A stretch of DNA of 64,000 nt from Lolliginicoccus lacisalsi (lineage in GTDB: Bacteria; Actinomycetota; Actinomycetes; Mycobacteriales; Mycobacteriaceae), in contig NZ_JACYWE010000003.1 in NCBI RefSeq assembly GCF_014841105.1, forward strand, positions 302,523 to 366,522. Direction: 5' to 3'. A model generated the notes under the pieces. That model saw only the letters and a program-made list of their open reading frames with translations, did no database searches and had not been told where the DNA came from. Positions 27,208-38,279 of the stretch are shown here, piece after piece. The position numbers were made by a program, and so were the translations under genes. The number at the start of each line of letters is the position of its first letter. Positions within the stretch are counted from its first letter, which is position 1.

Positions 27208-28719
27208 CTACCGGGTGGCGCGGGGGAGGGACTGGATCATGCGTGGCGTCACCGCCGCGATGATGTCCCATGCCCAGGGCTCGGGAACGTCGATCACCTG
27301 ATAGGCATCGGCCCCCGCGGGGGTGGCGGCCGTGAGCGTGGCGAGGCCCGAGCGTCGCTGGAAGAACGTCTGGCGCACGCTCCAGCCCACGATTCCCTCG
27401 GCGTCGACCATGTCGCGGGAGCGCAGCAGCGATCCGCTCTGGCAGACCAGCCAGCCCGCGGGAGTGGCATGCCCGAGGGAGCGGTACCGGTCGACGCCCA
27501 GGCCCGTGGACGCGGCGAGCAGCAGGCCCGCCGCGAGCCACGCCCACCACGGGACCGATGCCCCGGCGAGCACGGCGATCGCCAGCGCGGCGAGCACGAT
27601 CGCGGGCGGCGCGACCGCGCGGAACATGCGGCGACGGAACGCGGCGCTGCCGTGGCCGCGCAAAGCCACATGCATGACGCCGGGATCGCCCACGACCGCG
27701 GCCGCCACCTGCTGGGCACGCTGGCGCGGCGCATCGGGCAGGACCAGCGCCGAGGTGCCGGAGGACTCGCCGATGCCGGTCATGATTGCGCGCGCCCTTG
27801 CCCCGCCGCCGAGGCGCAGCAGCACGGGCTCCTCGATCGAGACCCCCCTCAGCCTGCGCCGATCGAGCGTGCTCTCGCGGGTGGTGAGCAGGCCATGCTC
27901 GACGCGCAGCACGTGGCCGTCATCGTGGAGGGTGAAGCCCGAGTAGGACAGGATGTAGCGGGCGATGGCGATGGCGCTCGCCGCGACCAGCACGAGCAGC
28001 ACTGCCATCGCGGACGCGACGAGGGGGCCGAGCTCCCGCCCGAGCGAGGCAGCATCCTGCGCCAGCCCGGAGTCCGCGATGCGATCGATCGCGGCGCCGG
28101 ACTGGAAGAACAGGCCGAGCCCGGCGCCGATCGCCACGAGCCCGGTGTATCCCAGCGGCGCATAGCGCATCCAGGAGGCCTGCCAGTCCGCGATCTCGGA
28201 GCCGGGACCGGTCTCGGGCTCGGGGTCGTCGCTGGCGGCCGGGGGGCCGCTGACCAGCAGGACCGCGCGCAGCTCGGGGACGGCCTCGGCGGCGATGGCG
28301 TCGAGCTCGAACCCGGAATCGTCGGTGCCGGTGCCGATCCGCAGCACCGTGAGCCCCAGGATGCGGTGCAGCACCGTGGCGTGCGTATCGACCGACCGCA
28401 CGCGCGAGCGCGGCACGGAGAGCACATTGCGCTGCAGCAGGCCCCGCTTGAGCTGCACGTGCTCGGGGCCGACGCGGTAGCGGGTGGTCAGCCAGTCGAT
28501 CGTCGCGACATAGACGAGTCCCACGATGGCGATGAGCAGAAAGGCCGGGTTGCCGGTCTGCGCGCCGAGGATCAGCGGCACCACCAGCGCGGGAAGGGCC
28601 CGGAAGCCTGCGGTGACGGGCTTGACGAGCAGCATGCGAGCGTCGAGGCGGCGCCAGGGCACGGCCTCATCGGTGATCCCGGCCGCATCGGCCGCGGGGG
28701 GTGGTTCCACGCTGCTCAC
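27208..28719 (-). CDS. PH-domain membrane protein, YdbT-like (larger subunit)
   Basis: A 503-aa membrane protein with three repeats of a paired-helix plus bacterial PH (bPH2/DUF304) module. Each module has the pattern [19 protein letters not shown]...[10 protein letters not shown] with a following GLTVLRIGT strand; later repeats are seen at [18 protein letters not shown]...[12 protein letters not shown] and the C-terminal SGSLLRSRD stretch. It pairs with the shorter PH protein whose stop overlaps its GTG start as GTGA. In Bacillus the YdbS/YdbT pair is associated with resistance to sublancin-like stress; function in actinobacteria is unknown. Confidence 0.82.
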   Translation of the reverse strand: MSSVEPPPAADAAGITDEAVPWRRLDARMLLVKPVTAGFRALPALVVPLILGAQTGNPAFLLIAIVGLVYVATIDWLTTRYRVGPEHVQLKRGLLQRNVLSVPRSRVRSVDTHATVLHRILGLTVLRIGTGTDDSGFELDAIAAEAVPELRAVLLVSGPPAASDDPEPETGPGSEIADWQASWMRYAPLGYTGLVAIGAGLGLFFQSGAAIDRIADSGLAQDAASLGRELGPLVASAMAVLLVLVAASAIAIARYILSYSGFTLHDDGHVLRVEHGLLTTRESTLDRRRLRGVSIEEPVLLRLGGGARARAIMTGIGESSGTSALVLPDAPRQRAQQVAAAVVGDPGVMHVALRGHGSAAFRRRMFRAVAPPAIVLAALAIAVLAGASVPWWAWLAAGLLLAASTGLGVDRYRSLGHATPAGWLVCQSGSLLRSRDMVDAEGIVGWSVRQTFFQRRSGLATLTAATPAGADAYQVIDVPEPWAWDIIAAVTPRMIQSLPRATR

Positions 28720-29213
28720 GTCGCGTCCCCGCGGGTCTGCGCCGCGATGTCGGTCAGCTCGCGGACGGTGCGCTCGGCGACGTCGAGGTCGAGCGCGGGT
28801 ATCGTCACCGCTCCGGCGGAGGAGGCGGTGGTGACGGTGACCGTCGCGAGCCCGAGGAGGCGGTCGATGGGTCCCCTCGTCGTATCAACGGTCTGCACGC
28901 GCGAGATCGGCGCGATGCGATGCTCCTGCACGAGCCACCCTTGCCGGGTGTGCACGGCCTCCCCGGTGATCTCCCAGCGGTGCACCCGGTATCGCCACCA
29001 GGGGACGCCGATGATGTGCAGCGGAGCGAGCACCACCGTCGCCACGGCCGCGGCGGCGAGCGGCCAGCCGATCCCGGGGCGCGCGAGGGCCAGGAGGGCC
29101 TGGGCGACGATGAGCACGAGCCACAGGATCACGATCCCCGACGCCCACAGCAGGGGAGCCTTGCGGCTGGGCCGCCATGCGGGGTCGGCCAGCTTGCTCG
29201 TCGGAACATCCAT
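28716..29213 (-). CDS. PH-domain membrane protein, YdbS-like (smaller subunit)
   Basis: A 165-aa protein with two hydrophobic segments (about 23-40 and 48-68) followed by a single bPH2 domain ([44 protein letters not shown], ending in a DLDVAER helix). It is translationally coupled to the larger PH gene. The frame is open upstream to 29588, but that part overlaps divergent fbiC; ATG 29213 fits the domain boundary. Small and large PH proteins are commonly adjacent in actinobacteria and probably form one complex. Confidence 0.82.
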   Translation of the reverse strand: MDVPTSKLADPAWRPSRKAPLLWASGIVILWLVLIVAQALLALARPGIGWPLAAAAVATVVLAPLHIIGVPWWRYRVHRWEITGEAVHTRQGWLVQEHRIAPISRVQTVDTTRGPIDRLLGLATVTVTTASSAGAVTIPALDLDVAERTVRELTDIAAQTRGDAT

Positions 29214-29352
29214 CACGCGCACCACCACCTTGTCCTGGCCTCGGGGTCCGGGCCTCGGGGCCACCTCGACCTCGATGGCTCGTGACTGCGACTTTACGTA
29301 CGGCGGGCGTTGTCCGCTGGTCGGGATGGCGGGTTTGGAGCATGATCGGGGG

Positions 29353-31944
29353 GTGACTTTCCACACCGCTGACGCCGTCCCTGCCTCCGCTGTCCGCCGT
29401 GTGCTGCGCCGGGCCCGCGATGGCGTGACCCTCAACGAGGCGGAGGCGGCGGTCGCGCTGCGGATGCGGGGCGCTGATCTCGAGGCTTTGTGCGTCGCGG
29501 CGGGGCGGGCGCGGGACGCGGGCTCGCGCGCGGCGTTCCCCGGCTGGGAGGGCCCGTTGCCGGTCTCGTACTCGCGCAAGGTGTTCATCCCGCTGACGCG
29601 CCTGTGCCGGGACCGCTGCCACTACTGCACGTTCGTGACGGTGCCGGGCAAGCTGCGCGCGGCGGGGGAAGGCATGTTCCTCGACCCGGACGAGGTCGTG
29701 GACATCGCCCGCCGCGGCGCGGCCCAAGGCTGCAAGGAAGCGTTGTTCACGCTGGGCGATCGTCCGGAGGATCGCTGGCCCGAGGCCCACGAGTGGCTCG
29801 AGTCGCGGGGCTACCGCTCCACGCTCGACTATGTGCGCGCCATGTCCATCCGCGTCCTCGAGGAGACGGGCCTGCTGCCGCACCTGAACCCCGGGGTGAT
29901 GTCGTGGGACGAGATCGCGCGGCTCAAGCCGGTCGCGCCGTCGATGGGCATGATGCTCGAGACGACCTCCCGAGCGCTGTTCGAGACTCCCGGCGCCTGC
30001 CATCACGGCAGCCCCGACAAGGATCCCCAGCGCCGCCTGCAGGTGCTGCGCGACGCCGGCCGCCACGCCGTGCCGTTCACCACGGGGATCCTCGTCGGCA
30101 TCGGGGAGACCGTCGAGGACCGGGCCGAATCGCTCTTCGCCATCCGTGCGGCGCATCGCGAGTTCGGGCACATCCAGGAAGTGATCGTGCAGAACTTCCG
30201 GGCCAAGCAGGACACGGCCATGCGGGCCGCCCCCGATGCCGATCTCGAGGAGTTCCTCGCGACCGTCGCTGTGGCCCGGCTCGTGCTCGGCCCCGGCATG
30301 CGCATCCAGGCCCCGCCGAACCTGGTCTCGCCCGAGGAGTCGCGGCGCTTGATCGCCGCCGGCATCGACGATTGGGGCGGCGTCTCCCCGGTCACCCCGG
30401 ATCATGTGAACCCGGAGCGGCCCTGGCCCGAGCTCGACGCCCTTGCCGCCATCACCGCGGAATGCGGCTACCAGCTCGTCGAGAGGCTCACCGCCCATCC
30501 CCGCTACGCGCGCGCCGGGCAGCCGTGGATCGATCCGCGCGTGCGCCCGCATGTCGCGGCGCTGCTCGATCCCAGCACGGGGCTCGCCCGGGACACCCGC
30601 CCCGCCGGGCTTCCCTGGCAGGAGCCGGACCCGGACTGGGCCTCCTCGGGCCGCACCGATCTGCACGAGGAGATCGACGTCGATGGACGGCGCACGGACC
30701 ACCGCAGCGACCTCGAGAGCGCCTTCGGGGACTGGAACGTCGTGCGCGGCCGTGCCGATACCACCGAGGGGAGCAGCCAGGCGCCCGAGCGCCTCGACAC
30801 CGCCGTTCTGCATGCCCTGCGTCGCGCCGAGACCGACCCCGCCGGGCTCTCCGATGACGAGTACCTCGCCCTTGCCCACGCCGACGGCCCGGCCCTGCAC
30901 GCGCTGGCCGGCCTCGCCGACGCGATCCGGCGCGACACCGTCGGCGATGACGTCACCTACGTGGTCAACCGCAACATCAACTTCACCAACATCTGCTACA
31001 CCGGCTGCCGGTTCTGCGCGTTCGCGCAGCGCAAGGGCGATGCCGACGCGTTCACGCTCTCGAGCGCCGAGGTCGCGGACCGCGCCTGGGAGGCGCACGT
31101 CGCCGGGGCCACCGAGGTGTGCATGCAAGGAGGAATCGACCCGGACCTCCCGGTCACCGCCTACGCCGATCTCGTCCGTGCCGTCACCGCGCGCGTCCCC
31201 GGGATGCACGTCCATGCCTTCAGCCCCATGGAGATCGTCAACGGCGTATCCCGATCCGGCCAGCCCCTCCGCGAATGGCTGCGCGAGCTGCGCGAGGCGG
31301 GGCTGGGCACGATCCCCGGGACCGCCGCCGAGATCCTCGATGACGATGTCCGCTGGATCCTCACCAAGGGCAAGCTGCCCGCGAGCACCTGGATCGACGT
31401 CATCACCGCAGCGCACGAGGAAGGCCTGCGGTCGAGCTCGACCATGATGTATGGGCACGTCGACAAGCCCCGGCACTGGGTGGGGCACCTGCGCGTGCTC
31501 CGCGATATCCAGGACCGCACCGGCGGCTTCACCGAGTTCGTGCCGCTGCCATTCGTGCATCACAGCGCGCCGCTCTATCTGGCGGGCGCGTCCCGTCCCG
31601 GGCCCACCCCGCGGGAGAACCAGGCCGTGCACGCGCTCGCCCGCATCATGCTCCACGGCCGCATCGACAACATCCAGACGAGCTGGGTCAAGCTGGGCAC
31701 CGAGGGGACACGCCTGATGCTGCGCTCTGGAGCCAACGATCTCGGCGGGACGCTCATGGAGGAAACGATCTCCCGCATGGCCGGCTCGCAGCACGGTTCC
31801 GCCCGCACCGTCGCCGAGCTCGAGGAGATCGCTCGCGGCATCGGTCGGCCCGCCCGCCAGCGCACCACCACCTACGATCCCGTCGGTGGCCCGGGAGGGC
31901 TCGCCGCGGTGGCGATCACGGCTGACCTGGGGGAGCAGGGGTGA
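29353..31944 (+). CDS. fbiC: FO synthase FbiC (fused CofG-CofH)
   Basis: FbiC makes the deazaflavin FO, precursor of coenzyme F420, from tyrosine and a ribityl-pyrimidine. The 863-aa protein is two radical SAM enzymes in one chain: the CofG half has CRDRCHYC (Cys85, Cys89, Cys92) and the CofH half CYTGCRFC (Cys548, Cys552, Cys555). Length matches mycobacterial FbiC. GTG 29353 gives the usual N-terminus; ATG 29326 is an alternative. The very long open frame upstream to 27469 is antisense to the PH genes and not coding. The stop overlaps the lipase start as GTGA. Confidence 0.96.
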   Translation: MTFHTADAVPASAVRRVLRRARDGVTLNEAEAAVALRMRGADLEALCVAAGRARDAGSRAAFPGWEGPLPVSYSRKVFIPLTRLCRDRCHYCTFVTVPGKLRAAGEGMFLDPDEVVDIARRGAAQGCKEALFTLGDRPEDRWPEAHEWLESRGYRSTLDYVRAMSIRVLEETGLLPHLNPGVMSWDEIARLKPVAPSMGMMLETTSRALFETPGACHHGSPDKDPQRRLQVLRDAGRHAVPFTTGILVGIGETVEDRAESLFAIRAAHREFGHIQEVIVQNFRAKQDTAMRAAPDADLEEFLATVAVARLVLGPGMRIQAPPNLVSPEESRRLIAAGIDDWGGVSPVTPDHVNPERPWPELDALAAITAECGYQLVERLTAHPRYARAGQPWIDPRVRPHVAALLDPSTGLARDTRPAGLPWQEPDPDWASSGRTDLHEEIDVDGRRTDHRSDLESAFGDWNVVRGRADTTEGSSQAPERLDTAVLHALRRAETDPAGLSDDEYLALAHADGPALHALAGLADAIRRDTVGDDVTYVVNRNINFTNICYTGCRFCAFAQRKGDADAFTLSSAEVADRAWEAHVAGATEVCMQGGIDPDLPVTAYADLVRAVTARVPGMHVHAFSPMEIVNGVSRSGQPLREWLRELREAGLGTIPGTAAEILDDDVRWILTKGKLPASTWIDVITAAHEEGLRSSSTMMYGHVDKPRHWVGHLRVLRDIQDRTGGFTEFVPLPFVHHSAPLYLAGASRPGPTPRENQAVHALARIMLHGRIDNIQTSWVKLGTEGTRLMLRSGANDLGGTLMEETISRMAGSQHGSARTVAELEEIARGIGRPARQRTTTYDPVGGPGGLAAVAITADLGEQG

Positions 31945-33077
31945 AGGGCACGCCGTCCGCGCGCGCCTGCTCGCTCGCCGTCGCGTGCGCCCTGGCGATA
32001 GGATCGCTCGCCGGCGCGCCCCTTGCCGCTTCCCTGCCGGTCGCTGGCGAGCTGATCGCCTCGTCGGCGGCGCCCGCCGAGCAATGGATCCCCGGCACGG
32101 CGCGCGCGTTCCGGATCTCGTACTGGTCGGATGGCGCGGGGGAGCAGCGATCGCCCGTCTCCGGCGCGGTGTACCTGCCCGGGGGAGCGCCACCGCCAGG
32201 CGGGTGGCCGATCATCGCCTGGGCGCATGGCACCGTGGGCCTCGCCGATCATTGCGCGCCCTCGATCAGTGGCCGCTCGGAGCGCGATCTCGGCTACCTG
32301 GAGGCCTGGCTCGACGAGGGCTACGCGATCGTCGCCAGCGACTATCCGGGGCTCGGCGGCCCAGGCGTCCACCCCTATCTCAACGGCAGGATCGCCGCCC
32401 ATGGGGTGATCGACGCGGTGCGGGCGGCGCGCGCCGCCGAGCCAGCGCTGTCCCGTTCCTGGGTGGCGGTGGGCCAGTCCCAGGGCGGGCACGCCGCCTT
32501 GTTCACGGCCCGCTTGGCGCCCGGGCGCGCCCCCGAGCTCGATTTCCGCGGCGCTGTGGCGACCGGAGCGCCCTCGCAGCTCGAGGCTCTCATCCCGGCA
32601 CTGGGGCCCTGGTTCCCGGAGATCGGGCAACCCGGATTGACCGTGTTCGTGACCTACCTTCTCGCCAGCGTTCGCGCCTCGCATCCGGAGGCGGACGTGG
32701 ATAGCTACCTCACCCCGCTCGGGCGATCCGTGGTCGCCGATGCGGAGCGGCTCTGCTACAGCGCGCAGCGCGATCGGGTCTCCGGGATCGCATTGGGGTC
32801 GCTGTTCAGCCGGCAGCTCACGACCGTTCCATTCTTCTCCGCCGTGCGAGAGGTCGTGGAGGTGCCCGTCGACGGGTACGAGCGGCCCTACATGATCGCG
32901 CAGGGTGGTCTCGACGGCACGGTGTGGGCGCCCTTGACGGAGATCCTGGCATCGCGGATGCGCGCGGCCCAGCAGCCGCTGACCCTGCGGTACTACCCCG
33001 CCGAGGGCCATGATTCCACCATGCCCGCCTCGCTCGAGGACTCGCTGCCCTTCGTGCGCGAGCTGTTCCGGGGATGA
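31941..33077 (+). CDS. Secreted alpha/beta-hydrolase, secretory lipase family
   Basis: A 378-aa exported hydrolase. It has a Sec signal peptide (core [21 protein letters not shown]) and a mature alpha/beta-hydrolase with nucleophile elbow GQSQGG (Ser180). An early WAHGTVG turn provides the oxyanion hole. The acid and base are likely the Asp in QGGLDGTVW and the His in AEGHDS. The pattern resembles fungal-type secretory lipases (LIP family) found in actinobacteria. The GTG start is coupled to fbiC by a 4-bp overlap, although no functional tie to F420 is obvious. Confidence 0.8.
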   Translation: MKGTPSARACSLAVACALAIGSLAGAPLAASLPVAGELIASSAAPAEQWIPGTARAFRISYWSDGAGEQRSPVSGAVYLPGGAPPPGGWPIIAWAHGTVGLADHCAPSISGRSERDLGYLEAWLDEGYAIVASDYPGLGGPGVHPYLNGRIAAHGVIDAVRAARAAEPALSRSWVAVGQSQGGHAALFTARLAPGRAPELDFRGAVATGAPSQLEALIPALGPWFPEIGQPGLTVFVTYLLASVRASHPEADVDSYLTPLGRSVVADAERLCYSAQRDRVSGIALGSLFSRQLTTVPFFSAVREVVEVPVDGYERPYMIAQGGLDGTVWAPLTEILASRMRAAQQPLTLRYYPAEGHDSTMPASLEDSLPFVRELFRG

Positions 33078-33196
33078 TCCCGCGGGATTTCGGGCGGGGC
33101 GCTGCATGCCGGTAGGCTAGGAACTGCTTGTGGCCCTGGGCGGGGCTCGCAGCGGGGTGAGGGAACCCTGGCACGATCGGGAGCCCGCGGTTGCGT

Positions 33197-33202
33197 GATA
33201 AT
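33197..33202 (+). promoter_or_regulatory. Possible -10 element upstream of fdxC
   Basis: GATAAT is the best -10-like hexamer in the 263-bp lipase-fdxC gap and would give a leader of about 130 nt. No -35 supports it. The gap otherwise holds nothing recognisable. Confidence 0.25.
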
Positions 33203-33340
33203 GATGACGTGGGCCGTTTGGCGTGGCTGAGCTGCTCGGCCCAGTGCTTCGCAGGCATCGCGTTCCGCACAGCCCGCGGGACGTGACATCACAATGGTGG
33301 CCATAGCTTGAGGCCAGGCGAGTAGGACAGGAGAACTGCT

Positions 33341-33664
33341 GTGACGTATGTCATCGCAGAGCCGTGTGTCGACGTCCTTGACAAGGCATGCATCGAGGAA
33401 TGCCCTGTCGACTGCATCTATGAGGGCGAGCGGATGCTCTACATCCACCCCGACGAGTGCGTGGATTGCGGCGCGTGCGAGCCTGTGTGTCCCGTCGAGG
33501 CGATCTTCTACGAGGATGACGTTCCCGACGAGTGGGACGACTACGTCGCCGCCAACGTTGACTTCTTCGACGAGCTCGGTTCTCCGGGCGGCGCGGCGAA
33601 GGTGGGCAAGAAGGCGTTCGATCCCGCGTTCATCAAGGAACTGCCCCCGATGAACGAGGAGTGA
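33341..33664 (+). CDS. fdxC: 7Fe ferredoxin FdxC
   Basis: A 107-aa ferredoxin. Cysteines at 9, 17, 21 and 25 and the tight set at 40, 43, 46 and 50 ([13 protein letters not shown]) give the pattern of mycobacterial/Streptomyces seven-iron ferredoxins carrying one [3Fe-4S] and one [4Fe-4S] cluster. The acidic C-terminal extension is also typical. It is an electron carrier in the cytoplasm. The GTG start is preceded by GGAG at 8 nt. dapC begins 2 nt after the stop, the same arrangement as Rv1177-Rv1178. Confidence 0.95.
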   Translation: MTYVIAEPCVDVLDKACIEECPVDCIYEGERMLYIHPDECVDCGACEPVCPVEAIFYEDDVPDEWDDYVAANVDFFDELGSPGGAAKVGKKAFDPAFIKELPPMNEE

Positions 33665-33665
33665 C

Positions 33666-34769
33666 GTGCACCGCACTCCCGTGGCGCGCGTGCTGCCTGA
33701 TTTCCCGTGGGACTCGCTCGCAGGCGCCCAGCAGCTCGCGCAGGCCCACCCCGACGGAATCGTTGACCTTTCCGTCGGCACGCCGGTGGATCCTGTCGCC
33801 CCGGTGATCCAGGAGGCGCTCGCCTCGGTGGCGGCCCAGCCCGGGTATCCCACCACGCACGGCACGAGCGAGTTCCGCGAGGCCGCGGCCGGATCGATGG
33901 CCCGCCGCTACGGGATCGGCGGAATCGACCCGGACGCGGTGCTCCCAGCGATCGGCACCAAGGAACTGATCGCCTGGCTGCCCCGCCTGCTTGCCGTGGG
34001 CGCCGGGGACACCGTAGTCATCCCCGAGCTGGCCTATCCCACCTACGAGGTGGGCGCGCTGCTCGCTGGCGCCGACGTGCTCCGTGCCGACAGCACGGTA
34101 GCGATCGGGCCGCAGCGCGCGCCGCTGCTGTTCATCAACTCTCCGTCGAATCCCACCGGGCGCGTGCTCGGGGTGGACCATCTGCGCAAGGTCGTCGAGT
34201 GGGCCCGCCAGCGCGGCACCATCGTGGCCTCCGACGAGTGCTACCTCGGGCTTGGCTGGGATGCCGAGCCCGTATCGATCCTCGACGAGCGCGTCAGCGG
34301 CGGCAACCACGAGGGCCTCCTCGCGGTGCACTCGCTGTCGAAGACCTCCAACCTCGCCTCCTACCGGGCGGGCTTCATTACCGGGGACCCCGAGCTCGTG
34401 GGCGATCTGCTCGCCGTGCGCAAGCACGCTGGCATGATGGTGCCACTGCCCATCCAGGCTGCTGCTGCCGCCGCGATGTCCTCGGACACGCACGAGCAGG
34501 ATCAGAAGGAGCGGTACCGCGAGCGCCGCGAGGTGCTCCGCGCGGCGCTCCTCGGCGCGGGGTTCCGCATCGACCATTCCGAAGCGGGCCTGTACTTGTG
34601 GGCAACGCGTGGTGAACAAGGCCGCGATACTGTCCAGTGGCTCGCTGAGCGCGGTATCCTGGCCGCGCCAGGAGAGTTCTACGGGCCGGCCGGCGCGCAG
34701 CACGTCCGGATCGCGCTGACTGCTACCGACGAGCGCATCGCGGCCGCGGCGCGGCGGCTAGCACCCTAG
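33666..34769 (+). CDS. dapC: N-succinyldiaminopimelate aminotransferase DapC
   Basis: DapC converts N-succinyl-2-amino-6-ketopimelate to N-succinyl-LL-diaminopimelate in lysine and peptidoglycan precursor synthesis. The 367-aa class I/II aminotransferase has NSPSNPTGRVL, the SDECYLGLGW aspartate/tyrosine motif and the PLP lysine Lys226 in SLSKTSNLASYRAGF. The N-terminus LPDFPWDSL is typical. It is transcribed with fdxC. dapD and dapE of the same pathway lie about 4 kb downstream. Confidence 0.93.
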   Translation: MHRTPVARVLPDFPWDSLAGAQQLAQAHPDGIVDLSVGTPVDPVAPVIQEALASVAAQPGYPTTHGTSEFREAAAGSMARRYGIGGIDPDAVLPAIGTKELIAWLPRLLAVGAGDTVVIPELAYPTYEVGALLAGADVLRADSTVAIGPQRAPLLFINSPSNPTGRVLGVDHLRKVVEWARQRGTIVASDECYLGLGWDAEPVSILDERVSGGNHEGLLAVHSLSKTSNLASYRAGFITGDPELVGDLLAVRKHAGMMVPLPIQAAAAAAMSSDTHEQDQKERYRERREVLRAALLGAGFRIDHSEAGLYLWATRGEQGRDTVQWLAERGILAAPGEFYGPAGAQHVRIALTATDERIAAAARRLAP

Positions 34770-34832
34770 CCGCCGCCGGCGCGGGGCGGGCTCCAGCACC
34801 CAGGCGTGCCCAATGTGAGAGGAGAACCGCAG

Positions 34833-35198
34833 ATGCCAATTCCACTGATACCGATCGCGGTCGGTGTGGGCGTCGCTGCGTTCGGAGCGGGCCGCAAGTT
34901 CCTGAAGAACCTCGAGGTCACCCGCGAGGCCGACGAGGCCAAGGCGCGAGCCCGTGGCGCGTACCTGCAGCTCGCGTTCGCCGTTGATACCATCCGTGGC
35001 GACAATGACGATGTCGCCGCCGGTCACCTGGACCGGGCCAAGGACAGCCTCGACAACGCGCGCGTGATGCTCAACGTCGCCACCACCGCCGAGGCGGCCA
35101 ATGCTGCCGAGGAAGTCATCAACGAGGGCTTCGACCACATCGAGCGGGCCTGCACGGCACTGGGCATCGAGCCGCCCCAGCGATTCTCCGACATCTGA
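34833..35198 (+). CDS. Conserved small protein with one N-terminal helix, unknown function
   Basis: The 121-aa protein starts with a short hydrophobic segment (IPLIPIAVGVGVAAFGAG) followed by an alanine-rich, charged, all-helical body (VTREADEAKARARGAY...). One membrane anchor with a cytoplasmic coiled coil is likely. AGGAG lies 9 nt before ATG 34833; the frame is open to 34806. It lies between dapC and fadD36 on the same strand, 9 bp before the latter. I do not recognise the family. Confidence 0.65.
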   Translation: MPIPLIPIAVGVGVAAFGAGRKFLKNLEVTREADEAKARARGAYLQLAFAVDTIRGDNDDVAAGHLDRAKDSLDNARVMLNVATTAEAANAAEEVINEGFDHIERACTALGIEPPQRFSDI

Positions 35199-35207
35199 TC
35201 GGCCCTG

Positions 35208-36629
35208 ATGGCACCCTCGCTCCTCGCCTCCCTCCACGCATCGCCCGCTAGCGAGGCTAGCTCGCCCGCGGTCACCATCGAGGGAACCACCCTCTCCCGC
35301 GAATCCCTCATGGGGGCCGCATCCGCTGTGGTGCCCCGCATTCGTGGCGCCCGGACCGTCGCGGTGCTCGCCCGGCCCACCCTCGAGACGATCGTCGCCA
35401 TCGCGGGAGCGATCACCGCCGGTGTGACCGTCGTGCCCGTGCCCCCCGATTCCGGCCCGGACGAGATCACCCACATCATCTCCGCCTCCGGCGCGCAAGC
35501 CTGGCTCGGCGCCCCGCCCGGCGCCCCGCCCGGCCACGACGCGGCCGAGCAAGTGCCGCGCATCCCCGTGCGGGTCCACGCCCGGGACTGGCACCACCAC
35601 CCCGAGCCCTCCCCGGCTCGGTAGCCGTTCATCGTCTACACCTCCGGAACCACCGGGCGCCCCAAGGGTGTCCTCCTGAGCCGCCGCGCCATCGCGGCGG
35701 GAATCGATGCGCTCGCCGATGCCTGGGAATGGACAGCCAAGGACACGCTGGTCCACGGCCTGCCGCTGTTCCACGTTCACGGGCTGATCCTGGGAGTGCT
35801 CGGCCCGCTGCGCCTCGGTAGCCCCCTCATCCACACCGGCCGCCCGAGCCCGCAGGCCTATGCCGCTGCGCCCGGAACGCTCTACTTCGGGGTTCCCACC
35901 GTGTGGCATCGCCTCGCGCGCGAGCCCGAGCACGCTCGCTCGCTCTCCCGGGCGCGCCTCCTCGTCTCCGGCAGCGCGCCGCTGCCCGCCACTGTCTTCG
36001 CTGCGATCAGGGACCTCACCGGGCACGAGATCGTCGAGCGCTACGGAATGACCGAGACCCTCATCACCCTCAGCGCGCGGGCGGACGGCCCGCGGCGGCC
36101 CGGCCATGTCGGAACGACCCTGCGTGGCGTGACGACACGCGTCGTTGACGGTGACGGCCACGAGCTGCCCCGCGACGGCAGCAGCATCGGCGTGCTCCAC
36201 GTGCGTGGCCCGATGCTCGGGGACGGCTACCACGGCAACCCGACCGCCACGGCAGCGAGCTGGAGCGACGGCGGATGGTTCATCACCGGCGATATCGCGG
36301 CCATCGAGCCGGACGGGACGCATCGCATCGTCGGTCGCGAGTCCACGGACCTCATCAAGTCCGGCGGCTACCGCATCGGCGCGGGGGAGATCGAGAACGT
36401 CCTGCTCGATCACCCCGCCGTCGACGAGGTCGCTGTGGTCGGCGTGCCCGATGACGACCTGGGGCAGCGGATCGTCGCGCACGTCGTGGGCGCCGCCGCG
36501 GACCCCGGCGAACTGATCGACTGGGTTGGCGAGCGGCTATCGGCGCACAAGCGGCCCCGCGAGGTGCGGATCGTTCCCAGCCTTCCGCGCAATGCCATGG
36601 GCAAGGTGCAGAAGACCCAGCTGGGCTGA
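35208..36629 (+). pseudogene. fadD36: Acyl-CoA synthetase FadD36-like, interrupted by an in-frame amber codon
   Basis: The frame spans 474 codons including the final stop, or 473 residues counting the interrupted codon, which is the length of FadD36. The adenylate-forming signature YTSGTTGRPKGVLLSRRA begins a few residues after the interruption. Later motifs are intact: RYGMTETL (A5), GWFITGDIA (A7), the RESTDLIKSGGYRIG hinge (A8) and the C-terminal PRNAMGKVQK lysine (A10). A TAG at 35622-35624 (codon 139) splits the frame without a shift, so a single substitution explains it. Either the gene is a recent pseudogene or the sequence has an error; the downstream part has no obvious independent start containing the signature. 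The native role would be acyl-CoA ligation, substrate unknown. Confidence 0.8.
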
Positions 36630-36676
36630 TCGCGGTCCTCCGGCGGTGCGGAATCCGGGACCGCGATTCCGGCCTC

Positions 36677-36812
36677 CTGCCACCGGACGTGCTCGGCGCA
36701 TTGGCTTCCTGCCACCCTTGGCCAGTTCTGGCCACCGTTGAGTGCCAGCGACCACCCAAATATCGGTGGCAGCTGTGCGTAGCAGTGGCAGGTGCTCGCG
36801 AAGGGTGGCAGC
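36677..36812. repeat. Inverted multi-copy CTGCCACC / GTGGCAGC element
   Basis: CTGCCACC occurs near 36677 and 36709 and GGCCACC near 36730; then GTGGCAGC near 36766, GTGGCAGG near 36785 and GTGGCAGC near 36805 run in the opposite sense, around an A/T-richer centre (CAAATATC). It shares an exact 15-mer, inverted, with the element at 13143. It fills the gap between convergent fadD36 and the permease. Confidence 0.6.
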
Positions 36813-38182
36813 TATGCCACCCGCGCCTGGCGGTGGTTGAGCATGCCGAGCGCGGTGAGCAGCAGGCAGAAGATCGCGGTGGAGATCAACTGGTCGCGGG
36901 CGTCGGCGTCAGTGAGCATCAGGACGATGAGCCCCGCGAGCATGGCCAGCGCGAGCCACGTGAGATAGGGGAACAGCCACATCCGCACAGCGAGCGGCCC
37001 TTGCTCCTCGAGGCGGCGGCGCAAGCGTAGCTGCGCGATCGCGATGAAGATCCAGATCACGAGCAGGGAGGCGCCCACCGCGTTCAGCAGGATCCCGAGC
37101 AGCGTGCCGGGAAGCCACCAGATTAGAGCCACGCTGACGAAGCTGAGGAACACCGACAGCAGGATCGCGAACAAGGGAACGTCGTTGCGGGTCAGGCGGG
37201 TGAGGATGCGTGGGCCGTCGCCGCGGCTCGACAACGAGTACGCCATCCGCGAGGTGGCGTACATCTGCGCGTTGTAGGCCGACAGCAGCGCCGCGACCAC
37301 GACGAACTCCATGAAGCCGGCCACGTACGGGATGTTGGCGAGGTTGAGCACCGAGACGAACGGGCTCTGCGCGATGGTCTCGGAGTCCCACGGCAGCAGC
37401 AGCACCATGATGGCCACCGAGCCGATGTAGAACAGGCTGATGCGCCAGATGACGCTGCGCACCGCGAAACCGATGCTGCGCTCCGGGTCGCGGGACTCCG
37501 CGGCGGCGATGGTGACGATCTCGATGCCACCGAACGCGAAAGCCACGATCAGCAGGCCCGCCGCGATGCCGCCGATGCCGTTGGGCAGGAAGCCGCCGTG
37601 CTCGGTGAGATTGACTAGTCCGACGGGATCGGTGCCGGGCAGCAGCCCGAGGACGAGCCCCGCGCCCAGGATGAGGAACGCCACGATGACCGCGACCTTG
37701 ATCAGCGCGAACCAGAACTCGAACTCGCCGAAGTTGCCGACGCTCGAGAGGTTCACCGCGGCGAAGAACACCACGATCACCGCAGCGATCACCCACTGGG
37801 GCACGTCGGGAAGCCACGAGTGCAGGATCGCGGACGCGCCGGTGATCTCCGCGCCGATCACCATCACGCGCAGCGACCAGTACAGCCAGCCCATCACGAA
37901 GCCCGCTACCGGCCCGATGCCGATGCGCGCGTAGTGGGAAAACGATCCGCTCGCGGGGATCGCGGCGCCCATCTCGCCGAGCATGCGCATCACCAGGATC
38001 ACGATGAACCCGGCGATGCAGTACGAGATGAGGATGCCTGGGCCCGCGGTGGAGATGCCCGCGCCAGTACCGAGGAACAGGCCCGCGCCGATGGCGGAGC
38101 CGAGGCCCATCATCGTGAGGTGGCGGACCTTCAGCCCATGGCCGAGGTTGTTGGTCTCGGTGGAGAGGGATGCTGTGCTCAT
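36812..38182 (-). CDS. Amino-acid permease, AAT/APC family
   Basis: A 456-aa transporter with twelve predicted helices. The first helix carries the APC signature GLGSAIGAGLFLGTG (about residues 27-41), and helix 6 carries the AFAFGGIEIVTIAAAE motif typical of AroP/GabP-like members. It should import a neutral, aromatic or GABA-like amino acid, but specificity cannot be read. ATG 38182 gives the family N-terminus; nine further upstream codons are open. It lies downstream of dapD on the same strand with a 97-bp gap. Confidence 0.85.
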   Translation of the reverse strand: MSTASLSTETNNLGHGLKVRHLTMMGLGSAIGAGLFLGTGAGISTAGPGILISYCIAGFIVILVMRMLGEMGAAIPASGSFSHYARIGIGPVAGFVMGWLYWSLRVMVIGAEITGASAILHSWLPDVPQWVIAAVIVVFFAAVNLSSVGNFGEFEFWFALIKVAVIVAFLILGAGLVLGLLPGTDPVGLVNLTEHGGFLPNGIGGIAAGLLIVAFAFGGIEIVTIAAAESRDPERSIGFAVRSVIWRISLFYIGSVAIMVLLLPWDSETIAQSPFVSVLNLANIPYVAGFMEFVVVAALLSAYNAQMYATSRMAYSLSSRGDGPRILTRLTRNDVPLFAILLSVFLSFVSVALIWWLPGTLLGILLNAVGASLLVIWIFIAIAQLRLRRRLEEQGPLAVRMWLFPYLTWLALAMLAGLIVLMLTDADARDQLISTAIFCLLLTALGMLNHRQARVA

Positions 38183-38279
38183 GCGCGCGGGCTTTCTGCG
38201 GGGACGCATCGCCCTTGGCCTCTCGCCGGCGGCTCGCTAGGAGCGCGGCGGAGGGCCAGGGCGATGCGGAGGGAACTGG

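Noticed and set aside
27469-29352. Very long open frame upstream of fbiC, giving a 1491-codon ORF
   Set aside because: It runs antisense to two good PH-domain genes and has the Arg/Gly/Asp/His composition typical of a shadow frame at high GC. FbiC itself starts near 29353.
28885-32193. 1102-codon minus-strand ORF opposite fbiC
   Set aside because: Low-complexity antisense frame with no domain pattern; fbiC on the other strand is unambiguous.
35622-35624. Possible recoding of TAG (two in-frame ambers, at 9935 and 35622)
   Set aside because: TAG is the ordinary stop of many intact genes here (for example sbcD, ychF, thiB, dapC, gltC-type neighbours and glgC), and no pyrrolysine or suppressor genes are visible. 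Independent mutations are simpler.
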